DNA of 31,221 bases from Vulcanisaeta sp. UBA163 (GCA_002496475.1 DAJV01000049.1:8338-39558), one strand, 5' to 3'. Shown: positions 15,923-24,255, counted from the first letter of the stretch. Numbers and translations: made by a program. Notes: generated from the sequence alone by a model not told the origin.

Positions 15923-16314
15923 CTATTCAATGAAGGGTATTAACACCGAGGCATTGGACGAGGCAATCCTAAACCCTCCGGAGCACACGGGATATGCCAA
16001 GTAGTTACTAGGTGTGAATAAGTACGTCAGACTAATTTTGCTATTAGGCCCAAGGATTAATTTCATTCCATTGCTCAGGTAAATTAATAACGATGTATCC
16101 GACGGATTCTCTACGGTAATAATGACCTTAGCATATGCACTGTGAACTACCAGTGTCATTAACATGAGACCTGTTGTTGAATTTACTGTGAAGAATCGCG
16201 TGACATATACATTAACCATGTTTTCCAATTAATTAGTAAGAATGCTATTTCAGCGAGCACTATTATCAATAGCAAAATGATTAATAATCGTTTTATCACC
16301 TTATGCTTAGGCAT
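15923..16314 (-). pseudogene. Frameshifted membrane-anchored extracellular protein gene
   Basis: An ATG at 16314, at perfect TATA spacing, opens a strong N-terminal anchor: MPKHKVIKRLLIILLLIIVL followed by AEIAFLLINW. That frame stops at 16183. The next frame continues with NSTTGLMLMTLVVHSAYAKV, ITVENPSDTSLLIYL and GPNSKISLTYLF, a beta-rich pattern typical of archaeal surface domains, ending at TAG. The shift lies between about 16183 and 16228 and fits one deleted base. The second frame could instead be an independent 101-residue gene starting at a TTG, but then it would lack the promoter and the anchor. It is convergent with the broken gene at 15630, with one base between their stops. Confidence 0.5.
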
Positions 16315-16336
16315 CAATAATCATGGTGGTGATTAA

Positions 16337-16344
16337 TTAATAAA
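16337..16344 (-). promoter_or_regulatory. TATA box before the frameshifted 16314 gene
   Basis: The minus strand reads TTTATTAA, centred 26-27 nt before the ATG at 16314. A good promoter in front of a broken gene suggests recent decay. Confidence 0.5.
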
Positions 16345-16371
16345 TCGAACTCCCTTAGGGAGAGTAAGCCA

Positions 16372-16815
16372 TCACTTATTGCCTCTTTGTGATTGCACCC
16401 TGATTATTGCCTCGGCAATGTCACCATTAGTCTCCTTCAAAGCCTTTATGGCTTCCTCCCTGGTGCACCCAGTCTCCTCCATAACGAGTTTAACATCATC
16501 CTCGCTAGGTTCGTATTGCGGTGATGTCTTTGTTACTGTGGGTTGCTGCATTTGTTGAATTAATAATGATGATCTCTGTTGTGGTGTTGCAGGTTGTGGC
16601 TTTATCACCTTAGTATCAGCATCAACCGCCTGCACTTGGTATATGGATAACCCCTGCATTTTCATTCTAGCCACCATGGGCTTATTGATCTCTATCGTAG
16701 AACCATCACCCAGGTAAATAACCACCCTAGTAACATTACTAACCTCCTCAAGGTTCAGATCCTGAATGCCCAACCGCTTAAGTAACCTCTTTACCTCCCT
16801 TGAGTTTAACCCCAC
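16372..16815 (-). CDS. nac: Nascent polypeptide-associated complex protein (alpha-NAC homologue)
   Basis: This 147-residue protein has the two-part structure of archaeal NAC. The NAC domain is near the N-terminus (REVKRLLKRLGI, VTRVVIYLGDG, EINKPMVARMKMQG), followed by a Q-rich linker (around RSSLLIQQMQQ) and a C-terminal UBA domain (DDVKLVMEETGCTREEAIKA to NGDIAEAII). The homodimer binds nascent chains at the ribosome exit. The start was set at the GTG at 16815 because a TATA box lies 26 nt upstream; a TTG at 16827 would add four residues but sits too close to that box. Confidence 0.88.
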   Translation of the reverse strand: MGLNSREVKRLLKRLGIQDLNLEEVSNVTRVVIYLGDGSTIEINKPMVARMKMQGLSIYQVQAVDADTKVIKPQPATPQQRSSLLIQQMQQPTVTKTSPQYEPSEDDVKLVMEETGCTREEAIKALKETNGDIAEAIIRVQSQRGNK

Positions 16816-16837
16816 GTATTTATGCAATACGTAGCAT

Positions 16838-16845
16838 TATTTAAA
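16838..16845 (-). promoter_or_regulatory. TATA box for NAC
   Basis: The minus strand reads TTTAAATA, centred 26-27 nt before the GTG at 16815 and only about 15 nt before the TTG at 16827. The spacing chooses the GTG. Confidence 0.5.
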
Positions 16846-16898
16846 ACAATTTCTCTACGAGGGGCATAAATCCGTCTCTCCATGGCGCTCTACTTCCA

Positions 16899-17825
16899 TT
16901 AGCCTTGGCATAGTGTTCCTAGCATTGGTGCTATTGTTGGTGATGAGCATCCATAACCAAGTACGTGTGTTGGGAAGTACTGTATTACGTAGTATATGGA
17001 GCCATGGCTTATGAGGCTATCCAGGTACCCTCCATACTCCAACTGGAAGATTGCGCAGTATGGGCATTCTGGGTCGAGGAACTCAATCACGGTTACATTC
17101 ATATTCGGATCACCAACACCCAGGCCAGTGGTGACTAGTTCATTAATGAGGGAGACCTGGGTTGAGTTGGCCTTAAACCCATAACCGAGTTCCTGGCCTT
17201 GGTAGGTGAATGTGGTTATGTTCCCAGCCTTGCTGTAATTAATTGCGTAGAAGACGTAGGGTGATGCACCGGCGAGTATGTAGGTCACGTTATTCGCCTT
17301 GTTAAAGACTATGAATAATGGAGTACCGAGTAAGCCACTAGGTATGTTTAGTGTATAGGCTATTGCACTAATGTTTCTTAATGCACCGGTGACAGTATTA
17401 ACTAGGTACTGATCGCCCTCGCTCACGGCGCATTCAGCATAATTACTCGCTAGGTATTGGTACTGGGCGATTGGGTAGAGTAATAGGTACGTGGTGTTGC
17501 TTGTCTGTTCATAATGATACATATAACTATACGCTATGGAATAAATATTACTCAATGCGTTTAATACAGCGTTCCCACCATACTTACTATAAACGCACTC
17601 CAAACTAAGCCAATTCTCAACACCTCTCTCGAACGCCAGTGTAATCATTGAAGACTGCAATGATGAACTTGAACCCGTTGTTCCCTGGTTCTTATTTGAT
17701 GGTGGTACCACGAGCGTAGACGACGATTTAAGGACTAGGAAGTAGATTAGTACGCCGACGAGCGCCACTGCGAGTACCACAACAGCTATTAGCAATACCT
17801 GATTCATATTTTTATTGCTCAACAT
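16899..17825 (-). CDS. Membrane-anchored thioredoxin-fold protein with apparently permuted halves
   Basis: This 308-residue protein has an N-terminal membrane anchor (about residues 9-31), a Ser/Thr/Gly-rich spacer, then a DsbA-like fold in unusual order. The helical part (WLSLECVYSKYGG, about 72-84) and the cis-proline half (GLLGTPLFIVFN, P169; LAGASPYVFYAIN) come first. The CXXC half (VTVIEFLDPECPYC, C254/C257; YVIQYFPTHVLGYGC) comes last, and the protein ends soon after. In ordinary DsbA-type proteins the CXXC half precedes the cis-proline half. Either the fold is circularly permuted, or a tandem pair lost the first half of one copy and the second half of the other. Likely role: disulfide exchange outside the membrane. 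The ATG at 17825 follows a TATA-like box; the ATG at 17807 is an alternative. Confidence 0.68.
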   Translation of the reverse strand: MLSNKNMNQVLLIAVVVLAVALVGVLIYFLVLKSSSTLVVPPSNKNQGTTGSSSSLQSSMITLAFERGVENWLSLECVYSKYGGNAVLNALSNIYSIAYSYMYHYEQTSNTTYLLLYPIAQYQYLASNYAECAVSEGDQYLVNTVTGALRNISAIAYTLNIPSGLLGTPLFIVFNKANNVTYILAGASPYVFYAINYSKAGNITTFTYQGQELGYGFKANSTQVSLINELVTTGLGVGDPNMNVTVIEFLDPECPYCAIFQLEYGGYLDSLISHGSIYYVIQYFPTHVLGYGCSSPTIAPMLGTLCQG

Positions 17826-17850
17826 AATCCCTTGGCACTATATTGATTAG

Positions 17851-17857
17851 TTTAAAA
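17851..17857 (-). promoter_or_regulatory. TATA-like box for the thioredoxin-fold gene
   Basis: The minus strand reads TTTTAAA, centred about 29 nt before the ATG at 17825. The spacing is slightly long, so the leader may be a few bases. Confidence 0.4.
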
Positions 17858-17895
17858 AACCTTACTAACAAGTCCCTGGATTCCCTGGGAAAGAC

Positions 17896-17903
17896 ATAAT
17901 AAG
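17896..17903 (+). promoter_or_regulatory. TATA-like box for the aspartic-protease-like gene
   Basis: ATAATAAG is centred 27 nt before the ATG at 17927. Together with the box at 17851 it makes a divergent promoter region of about 100 bp. Confidence 0.35.
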
Positions 17904-17926
17904 GGTAATGACGGTGGTAATAATTA

Positions 17927-18346
17927 ATGGCTATTAGATTAAGGATTAAGTTATTGTCCAACATGGGAAGAACTACAATAACAAAGGCGTTGGTAACCAC
18001 GGGTTATGAAACCCAGGAACCAGAGGCCCTAATACCAAGGAGCATCGCCGAGGACCTAGATCTACTGCCCAAGTTGCCCAGTGGTTCCGAGGTTAGGAAT
18101 TATGTGTTGGCCGACGGCACAGTGACTAGGTTAATACTAATCCCTAATGCCGTGCAGGTCTGGATTATTGAGGACGATAGGGAGGTTGGTGGGGTTACGG
18201 CTCACGTGACGATTAGTGAACGGGCTGACGAAGTATTACTAAGTGATAAATTAGTTAGTAGGTTGGGTGTTGTTCTGTTGGATATTGGTGAAGGTACTTG
18301 GTGCTTTAGGGATGAATTAGGCAAGAACGTTAGGAGAAGTCTATAA
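17927..18346 (+). CDS. Aspartic-protease-like fold protein lacking the catalytic Asp
   Basis: This 139-residue protein follows the retropepsin-like pattern of small archaeal clan AA proteins. It has a first strand ending ALVTTGYET where active enzymes have D-T/S-G, then EALIPRSIAEDLDL in place of the usual hydrophobic flap-side helix. Repeated beta strands follow (ADGTVTRLILIPNAVQVWII) and a late VLLSDKLVSRLGVVLLDIGE resembles the family's C-terminal helix. The nucleophilic Asp is Thr24, so proteolysis is unlikely and a binding role is more plausible. The fold assignment is by pattern only. Its stop overlaps the end of alaS by 6 nt, tail to tail. Confidence 0.5.
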   Translation: MAIRLRIKLLSNMGRTTITKALVTTGYETQEPEALIPRSIAEDLDLLPKLPSGSEVRNYVLADGTVTRLILIPNAVQVWIIEDDREVGGVTAHVTISERADEVLLSDKLVSRLGVVLLDIGEGTWCFRDELGKNVRRSL

Positions 18347-21088
18347 TGCTTGTAGTACAGCTTTTATGGCGTTTATGAATGGGTCAATCGATGGTTTGCC
18401 CTGGGTGAATCCCTGCCCGTAGGTTGTTGAACCGCCACCCTTACCATTAACACTTAAGTTTATCTTAGTCATTAATTCCCTAATGTTTATACGCTTAGCC
18501 GTTTCAGGGCTTAGGTATACCATGTACTCAGTTCCATTACCTACCCTATTAATTATCAACAGTACAGTGTTGGGTCTAGCGCCTAGGTATTCCTTGGCAA
18601 ACTCCTGTATGTAATTCTTATCCTCATTCTCATACTCCATGTATGTAAAGCCGGTGTCATTTATCATAACCTCCCTACTTATTGCATCAGCAATGTCACC
18701 CTTAACAGCCTTCCTGGTGAGTTCCCTTATCCTACTCTCCATCCTGTTTGTTTCCTCAATCAATTCCTTAACGCCCTTAACAACATCTTCCCTACCCTTG
18801 CCAATTAGTTCTGAAACACTGCTTATTGAGTCCTCAAGTGACTCGACATAATTAATCGCATGCCTACCGGTGGTGAATATGAACCTAACAACACCTTCCT
18901 GAATCTTCTCAACCTTAACAATCTTAATCATTCCGATCTCACCGGTACTGCTAACGTGCATGCCGCCACAAGCCTCAACATCGTATGGACTATCATCAGG
19001 TCCCACTTGGACTATCCTCAGCCTAGCACCGGGTACGGCGCCTCCTTGGTATATGTAGACGCCGAACTTCGACTCGGCCTCTGTCCTACCGAGCCACCTA
19101 ATGACCACTGGGTGGTTGGCAATGACCATCTGGTTGGCGAGCTCCTCAATCTTCCTAATCTCGTCCCTACTCGGTAGCTTGTAATGCGTCACATCAAGCC
19201 TGCTGAAGGGCACGTTCTTCTCGGCGCCAGCCTGCCAAACATGCCTACCAAGGACCCGTCTAATGCTTTGAAGCAGTATATGCGTTGCGGTGTGCATCCT
19301 CATTAGGTCAAGCCTACGGGTGGAATCAACAACACCCTCAATGGTTTCATCCTCCATTGGTGTTTCACCCTCAATGACATGTACAATGACTGGCCCAACC
19401 CTCTGAACATCAACCACCCTAGACTCCCCCCTACTATGCCTAATAATGCCGTGATCAGCAACCTGCCCACCACCCTCCGGGTAGAAGGCCGTTTGATCAA
19501 GGACCACGTACTTACCCCTAATCACCCTAAGAACCTTTGCGGTGAATTGAAACAGCCTCATGTTATCATAGAACAACTCCCTAGTCTGCGGTAAATCCTG
19601 GACCTCCACAGGATTCACATCAACCCTAGGCCTCTCCTCACCAGACTCCCTCTGGTACTTGGCGGCAAGCCTTGAGTAGAAATCATCAGGAACCACAACA
19701 CTTAGCCCGAGCCTTGATGATGCAACCTCACGCACTATCTCCGGCGGTAAGCCCTGCGAATCATAGAGCATTACCAAGTCGTCAACCGTGAGCTCCCTCT
19801 TACCCGTCCTCCTCTCCCTATCCCTAACAACCCTATCAATTATACTTGGTGACTGCCTAAGTAATTCCCTGAACTTCTTTTCCTCAATTTCAACGAGTTC
19901 AATAATCGTCTGTCTCTCCTCATAAACCTCCGGGTAATCATCTCTGAGAAACTCAAGCTCCATGCTCATTAACTCAGTGAGGGGCATTTCAATGCCAACC
20001 ACGTACATACTCCTCAGCATCCTCCTAAGTAATAACCTACCCAGGTAACCAACCCCTGAATTACTTGGTATCGCACCATCAGCCATCATCCACGAGAGAG
20101 TCCTACCATGATCACCAAGCATGTAAAGAGTCTCCTGAGCCTTGAGTGTGCTCCTAACCTCATTAACATCCATACCAACCTTCCCTGATATATACTCATA
20201 GGCCTTCTCAATGCTCGTAACCTCGGGATCCAGTTGCCCAAAGTACGTAGCCATATGCATCAACATTTCATCACTCGGTTTAGGAAGCCCAAGCTTGCCC
20301 CTAAGCTTCTCAATAAATGTACCGAATACTGCATCGTAAACCGTGGGTTTACCCGTGAGCAACCAATAGATCCTCTCGAGACCATAACCGGTATCCACGA
20401 TCTTCATGGGCATCTCCACATACTTACCATCAACAGTCCTGTAATGCATGAAAACCAGCGTAGCCACCTCAAGGCCACCAACAAGTACCTCAAGGCATTC
20501 GCCCGCGTTACCACCGCCCTCCCAGATATTCTCCTTATACGTAATCTCATCATCCCTAAGGCCAAGTTCCTTCGTGAAGAACTCATGTGCGTACCCAACG
20601 GTCTCATCAATCCAATAAACATGCTTATCAGGGTAGTTGAAGGCATGATGGGCCATCATCTCAAAACCAGTTAAGTGCCTGCCACTACGTCCAACCTTAT
20701 CAATATCCGTAAATCTAATGCTTGGCTGGGAGAGAGTCAGTGGGTTTGCTGGTGGTGGCACAATACCCTCGGTAACCCACGGCTGGAAATCATATATTGA
20801 TGCACCGACTAGGTAAACATCAGTCCTCCAACGCGCAACCACAGGGTATCTCTTAATCCTGGTGTGCCCATGTCCCTCAAAGAAGTTTAGGAACTTCTCC
20901 CTAACATCCCTAATGGACTCAGGCCTGAACTTGCCAGGTGGATTACCTATGAATAGGTATGGCGTGCATGGTTGATCACCACAGGTCTCTTGCCCCTTAT
21001 CAAGCGTCCAAAAGTAATGCTTACAATATGGGCATTGTCTCCTATAGAATCCCATCCTCTCAAACAGCCTGGTCCTTAATTCCTCCAT
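18341..21088 (-). CDS. alaS: Alanyl-tRNA synthetase, archaeal type
   Basis: This 915-residue protein is a full-length archaeal AlaRS. It begins with an extra cysteine-rich element (RQCPYCKHYFWTLDKGQETC), then the class II catalytic core (QPSIRFTDIDKVGRSGRHLT, MMAHHAFNYPD, GYGLERIYWLL), a helical tRNA-recognition domain, the editing domain with zinc residues HTATH and CGGMHV, and the Gly-rich C-terminal element NGKGGGSTTYGQG. It charges tRNA-Ala and clears mischarged Ser or Gly from it. Upstream AT-rich DNA near 21116-21125 may hold the promoter. No anomalies were seen. Confidence 0.96.
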   Translation of the reverse strand: MEELRTRLFERMGFYRRQCPYCKHYFWTLDKGQETCGDQPCTPYLFIGNPPGKFRPESIRDVREKFLNFFEGHGHTRIKRYPVVARWRTDVYLVGASIYDFQPWVTEGIVPPPANPLTLSQPSIRFTDIDKVGRSGRHLTGFEMMAHHAFNYPDKHVYWIDETVGYAHEFFTKELGLRDDEITYKENIWEGGGNAGECLEVLVGGLEVATLVFMHYRTVDGKYVEMPMKIVDTGYGLERIYWLLTGKPTVYDAVFGTFIEKLRGKLGLPKPSDEMLMHMATYFGQLDPEVTSIEKAYEYISGKVGMDVNEVRSTLKAQETLYMLGDHGRTLSWMMADGAIPSNSGVGYLGRLLLRRMLRSMYVVGIEMPLTELMSMELEFLRDDYPEVYEERQTIIELVEIEEKKFRELLRQSPSIIDRVVRDRERRTGKRELTVDDLVMLYDSQGLPPEIVREVASSRLGLSVVVPDDFYSRLAAKYQRESGEERPRVDVNPVEVQDLPQTRELFYDNMRLFQFTAKVLRVIRGKYVVLDQTAFYPEGGGQVADHGIIRHSRGESRVVDVQRVGPVIVHVIEGETPMEDETIEGVVDSTRRLDLMRMHTATHILLQSIRRVLGRHVWQAGAEKNVPFSRLDVTHYKLPSRDEIRKIEELANQMVIANHPVVIRWLGRTEAESKFGVYIYQGGAVPGARLRIVQVGPDDSPYDVEACGGMHVSSTGEIGMIKIVKVEKIQEGVVRFIFTTGRHAINYVESLEDSISSVSELIGKGREDVVKGVKELIEETNRMESRIRELTRKAVKGDIADAISREVMINDTGFTYMEYENEDKNYIQEFAKEYLGARPNTVLLIINRVGNGTEYMVYLSPETAKRINIRELMTKINLSVNGKGGGSTTYGQGFTQGKPSIDPFINAIKAVLQAL

Positions 21089-21151
21089 AACTTAACGATA
21101 AATAAAGCCAAGATTCTTTTTATATTTTGTTCCTGTCACAAATTCAACTTA

Positions 21152-22063
21152 CTACCTATGCCTTAACTCAATATCGCGGAAATACTTATACAAGCCATCA
21201 ATGGCCATACCGAATAAGTGATAATGAGCCCTCATATTCCTTAAACTATCATAAACCCTCCTAAGATCCTGGTCCCTTTCCAAGAGTATTCTCTCGAGGT
21301 CATCAGCACTCAATCCCTCCCTAACAGCCTCCTCGGCAGCCCTACCCCAAACATCCACTTGCCTAAGGTGCCTATTCAATAAATCAGTGGCGTTGGGAAC
21401 AAGTAAGTGGTGGGTGTAGGCTATGTACCTTGGGTTCTTGGCAATGAGCTTCTTGATACTATCAACATATAGATCAAACCTAAGTGGTTCCATGGTGGTT
21501 GGTATTATGTAATCAAGGTCTTTAACGTAAATACCAGCCGCATCACCAACTATGAGTATGTTCCAGGGCTCGACAATGAATGACTGATGGTGACTGGCAT
21601 GGCCTGGCGTATGTATTACCTCCACTGTAACATCACCAATTGTAACCCTATCACCATCTCTAGTCTCCCTAGCGTTCCCACCAGGTATCTCAAGCGGTTT
21701 ACCGTACAACTCTCCAAGCCAACCCATGGCCTCCCTAGCGGGCGCCCAGATAATATCCGGGTTAGGCAGTACCCTAGAACCCCTGGGATGAACATAAACC
21801 TCAATATTTGGGTTCAATGTAGTTAATGCACCAGTACCGCCGTAATGATCAATGTGCACGTGGGTTATGAAGGAATGAGTAACATTACCCGGTAATCCCC
21901 TCAGGGTGTTCCTCAGGTCATTACTGGATACCGCTGGTCCTCCCTCAAATACAATAATGCCCCTACCTGTATTTACCGCATACACGGATACTAGGTTACT
22001 GAATCCACCGGGCTCAAGGTCTATTTGGTACACGCCGCCCATTACCTCAGTTACTCGCGCCAT
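21152..22063 (-). CDS. Metallo-beta-lactamase-fold hydrolase
   Basis: This 303-residue protein has the MBL metal-binding series: HVHIDHYGG (the H-x-H-x-D-H motif), HTPGHASHH, VGDAAG and a late THH (AYTHHLL). The C-terminal 80 residues are helical (LLNRHLRQVDVWGRAAEEAV and after), a common extension in thioesterase or glyoxalase-II-like archaeal members. The substrate cannot be inferred. It lies 80 bp downstream of ribosomal protein L10 but has a TATA box of its own and is probably transcribed alone. Confidence 0.85.
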   Translation of the reverse strand: MARVTEVMGGVYQIDLEPGGFSNLVSVYAVNTGRGIIVFEGGPAVSSNDLRNTLRGLPGNVTHSFITHVHIDHYGGTGALTTLNPNIEVYVHPRGSRVLPNPDIIWAPAREAMGWLGELYGKPLEIPGGNARETRDGDRVTIGDVTVEVIHTPGHASHHQSFIVEPWNILIVGDAAGIYVKDLDYIIPTTMEPLRFDLYVDSIKKLIAKNPRYIAYTHHLLVPNATDLLNRHLRQVDVWGRAAEEAVREGLSADDLERILLERDQDLRRVYDSLRNMRAHYHLFGMAIDGLYKYFRDIELRHR

Positions 22064-22083
22064 GATGTATCTTAAACATATAG

Positions 22084-22092
22084 ATTAATAAG
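22084..22092 (-). promoter_or_regulatory. TATA box for the MBL hydrolase
   Basis: The minus strand reads CTTATTAAT, centred 25 nt before the ATG at 22063, giving a leaderless start separate from the L10 transcript. Confidence 0.5.
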
Positions 22093-22143
22093 TTATACCA
22101 GTATATGTATTATTATTGATAACTATTGAGGAGCGACTCTTGA

Positions 22144-23193
22144 TTAACCACCAAATAGGCTTGAAAGACCGGAGGCGATCTCCTCCTCACTTGGGCCCTC
22201 CTTCTTCTCCTCCTCAGCCCTCTTCTCCTCCGGCTTGGATTCCGTAGCCGCCTGGGTTGCCTCAGTCCTTGCCTGCTGGGCAACCTGCAAACCAAGCTCA
22301 GGGGCTTTAGGAGCTATTACTGCAGCGAGTGCGTTTGCCTCCATCGTGGCCCTAATTAATATGTACTGTGCAGTCTCTGGGGTTACATACCTGGCATTTA
22401 CGGCTAGGTTTATGGCCTCCATGTACGCCTTCGCGATGGATACTCTGAGTACCTCCGGTGCTGGGTACGCTGTGTTAACGGCTAAGTTGAATGCTCCCCT
22501 AGCCGCTTCCTCAATCATGGTCCTATAGGTCTTGGTGTCAATCCTCAGTTCATCCGTTGTTATTACGTACTTGCTCTTTATTATTGCTGCCTTTATGTTC
22601 AGTGTCTCAAATATTGGCTTAACATTCAATTTCTTCAGTATCTCAGCAGCGTCTTCATTAATCTTATCACCCTTCTTGGCAACCACTGTATCCCTAACAA
22701 CCCAGATCTTACCATCCTGGACCTTAATCGGTATCTTCAACTTACCGAACTTACTCATTATTGGGCCTGGTCCCATATTGGTATTACCAGCTGGAACCAC
22801 CAAGTCGAATGGCGCCACATCACCAGGCATTGCCTCCCTCCTAACACCAGTTTCCCAAATCCACTTGGCTAACTCAAACGGGTTCTCATTGGTGAATATC
22901 AGCAGGTTCTCACCCGTAAAGATCCTCTCAATCTCCTCACTAACGCTACCCATTAACTGCCTAAGTGCTATCAAAACAAGTGTGTTCTTCGCCTTAACAA
23001 TCTTCGCACCCCTCCTCCTAAGCCAGAACCTATACTCCTGAAGAACCCTATTCGATGTCTCATGCAGGTTTATTACGAATACCGTCTCATGCTTACTAAA
23101 CAACTCCCTCAACTCATTAATAATCCTAGTCTTCCTCTCCGGATAGGGCTTTGTCCTAACGTATGTACGCTTAAACACTGGTTGTGAAGCCAT
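22144..23193 (-). CDS. rpl10: Large-subunit ribosomal protein L10 (uL10/P0)
   Basis: This 349-residue protein is the archaeal P0-type L10 that carries L12 dimers on the ribosomal stalk. Features are RTKPYPERKTRIINELRELF at the start, the rRNA-binding region (LRRRGAKIVKAKNTL, NTNMGPGPIMSKFG), the C-terminal spine helices that bind L12 (EVLRVSIAKAYMEAINLAV and repeats), a charged hinge (EEKRAEEEKKEGPSEEE) and the factor-recruiting tail SGLSSLFGG. The frame extends upstream, but the ATG at 23193 (MASQPVFKRTY) fits the family; the extra 28 residues are hydrophobic/basic and cover the promoter. L1 and L12 genes, common neighbours in archaea, are not adjacent. Confidence 0.93.
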   Translation of the reverse strand: MASQPVFKRTYVRTKPYPERKTRIINELRELFSKHETVFVINLHETSNRVLQEYRFWLRRRGAKIVKAKNTLVLIALRQLMGSVSEEIERIFTGENLLIFTNENPFELAKWIWETGVRREAMPGDVAPFDLVVPAGNTNMGPGPIMSKFGKLKIPIKVQDGKIWVVRDTVVAKKGDKINEDAAEILKKLNVKPIFETLNIKAAIIKSKYVITTDELRIDTKTYRTMIEEAARGAFNLAVNTAYPAPEVLRVSIAKAYMEAINLAVNARYVTPETAQYILIRATMEANALAAVIAPKAPELGLQVAQQARTEATQAATESKPEEKRAEEEKKEGPSEEEIASGLSSLFGG

Positions 23194-23331
23194 AACTAGC
23201 AAGAACCGCCTAAAGCATGACTTAATTAATTTTTCTTTCAATGAGAACCTTGATGATGAAAATACGTGGGTAATCAACCCATGATCAATCCATTACTTGC
23301 TAGACTTACATACTTACCTAAGACGCTAATA

Positions 23332-23430
23332 GCGAGAGTGCACGTGGCAATCCCTAATAGCCCACTGCCCCGGCCACCTATGGAGTTGACCAAGCATTTG
23401 CGGCTTCGCCGGTGCCCCTGCCCTTCTCGC
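23332..23430. ncRNA. GC-rich candidate structured RNA, strand unknown
   Basis: The gap between galM and the L10 promoter holds a block of about 67% GC (23361-23420) in an otherwise AT-leaning window; such islands in thermophile DNA often mark structured RNAs. On the plus strand GCGAGAG (23332-23338) can pair with TTCTCGC (23424-23430), GGCA (23346-23349) with TGCC (23419-23422), GG-c-CACC (23372-23378) with GGTGCC (23411-23416), and CGGC-TTC-GCCG forms a hairpin (23401-23411). No known family is recognised: no box C/D, tRNA T-loop, SRP or RNase P signature was found. It could also be compositionally odd spacer. Confidence 0.3.
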
Positions 23431-23448
23431 CCTTTGTATCGCCATTGT

Positions 23449-24255
23449 TTAGGCCCTTAGTACCTTTATTGCGAATCCGAAGCTCATTTCCTCCTTTGGC
23501 TTTACTATGGTTAATCCCATGCCATTATGGTATGCATCTGGTGCTCCGCTCATTGGCTCTATGGCCACTGCATTGGGTACTCCAGTGAATATTTGTATGT
23601 AGGGCATGCCCTGTCTTGTGATCCTGATTACTGAGTATTGGGACTCCAGTGTTATGCCATTATTGATTAGGAAGCAATCATCGAATTCCCTCCTTCCCAT
23701 GTTATTTAGGTTAAATGGTATTAATTTACCAGTTGGTATTTTATTAACCGCCTCACATATTAATACTTCCCCCTGGGTATTTATCCTCCAATCATTAGTG
23801 GCTATTAAGTATGGATGAGCACCAACGACTAACGGCGCATTCCTGAACCCCGTATTTTTAACAACGAACTCAACATTGAGTCCTCCCTCAGCTAATGCGT
23901 ACTTGATTGTTGATGTCAATTCCGTTGGGTAACCAGGATGATTAAGAACGTGCCTTAGTGAGACACTGTTCTCACTGATGGATGTTATGCTCCATTCCTC
24001 GTTTAAGACGAGGCCATGAATTGCATGACCCTCCCCATTCCTGGGCAGCGAGTACCTCACGCCCTCAAACTCGTATTCCCCACCCCTGACCCTGTTCGCG
24101 AAGGGTATCATTATTGCCATGCCGCCCCATGTCGGTCTATCAAGGTCGCCGGGTAGTATTATATCCTTACCTGAGACCGACCACTCGAGTAAATACGCGC
24201 CCCTACTACATATTACAGCCCTCGAGGTGTAACTACCTATTTCGAGGCAACTCAC
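23449..24255 (-). CDS. galM: Aldose 1-epimerase (mutarotase) family protein
   Basis: This 268-residue protein shows the mutarotase pattern: MIPFANRVRGGEYEFEG, HAIHGLVLNEEW with the first catalytic-site histidine, VVGAHPYLI with the second, and AIEPMSGAPDAYHNG with the catalytic base glutamate. The enzyme interconverts alpha and beta anomers of aldose sugars; the exact sugar is not evident. The start is a GTG, with no clear TATA box in the divergent gap it shares with aglB. It may support sugar catabolism together with the GH57 enzyme in the window, though they are far apart. Confidence 0.87.
   Translation of the reverse strand: MSCLEIGSYTSRAVICSRGAYLLEWSVSGKDIILPGDLDRPTWGGMAIMIPFANRVRGGEYEFEGVRYSLPRNGEGHAIHGLVLNEEWSITSISENSVSLRHVLNHPGYPTELTSTIKYALAEGGLNVEFVVKNTGFRNAPLVVGAHPYLIATNDWRINTQGEVLICEAVNKIPTGKLIPFNLNNMGRREFDDCFLINNGITLESQYSVIRITRQGMPYIQIFTGVPNAVAIEPMSGAPDAYHNGMGLTIVKPKEEMSFGFAIKVLRA

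Noticed and set aside
18860..20674. Several long frames opposite alaS
   Set aside because: They are antisense to a fully recognisable AlaRS and match no family.
23194..23277. 28-residue N-terminal extension of ribosomal protein L10
   Set aside because: The extension is not family-like and covers the AT-rich promoter region; the ATG at 23193 gives the normal L10 start.
23251..23300. Possible C/D-box RNA around an ATGATGA motif
   Set aside because: A box C-like motif is present, but no CTGA box D at a suitable distance was found.
23266..23460. 64-codon plus-strand frame through the GC-rich gap
   Set aside because: Proline- and arginine-rich composition follows from base composition, with no motif or ribosome site; the block looks more like structured RNA.
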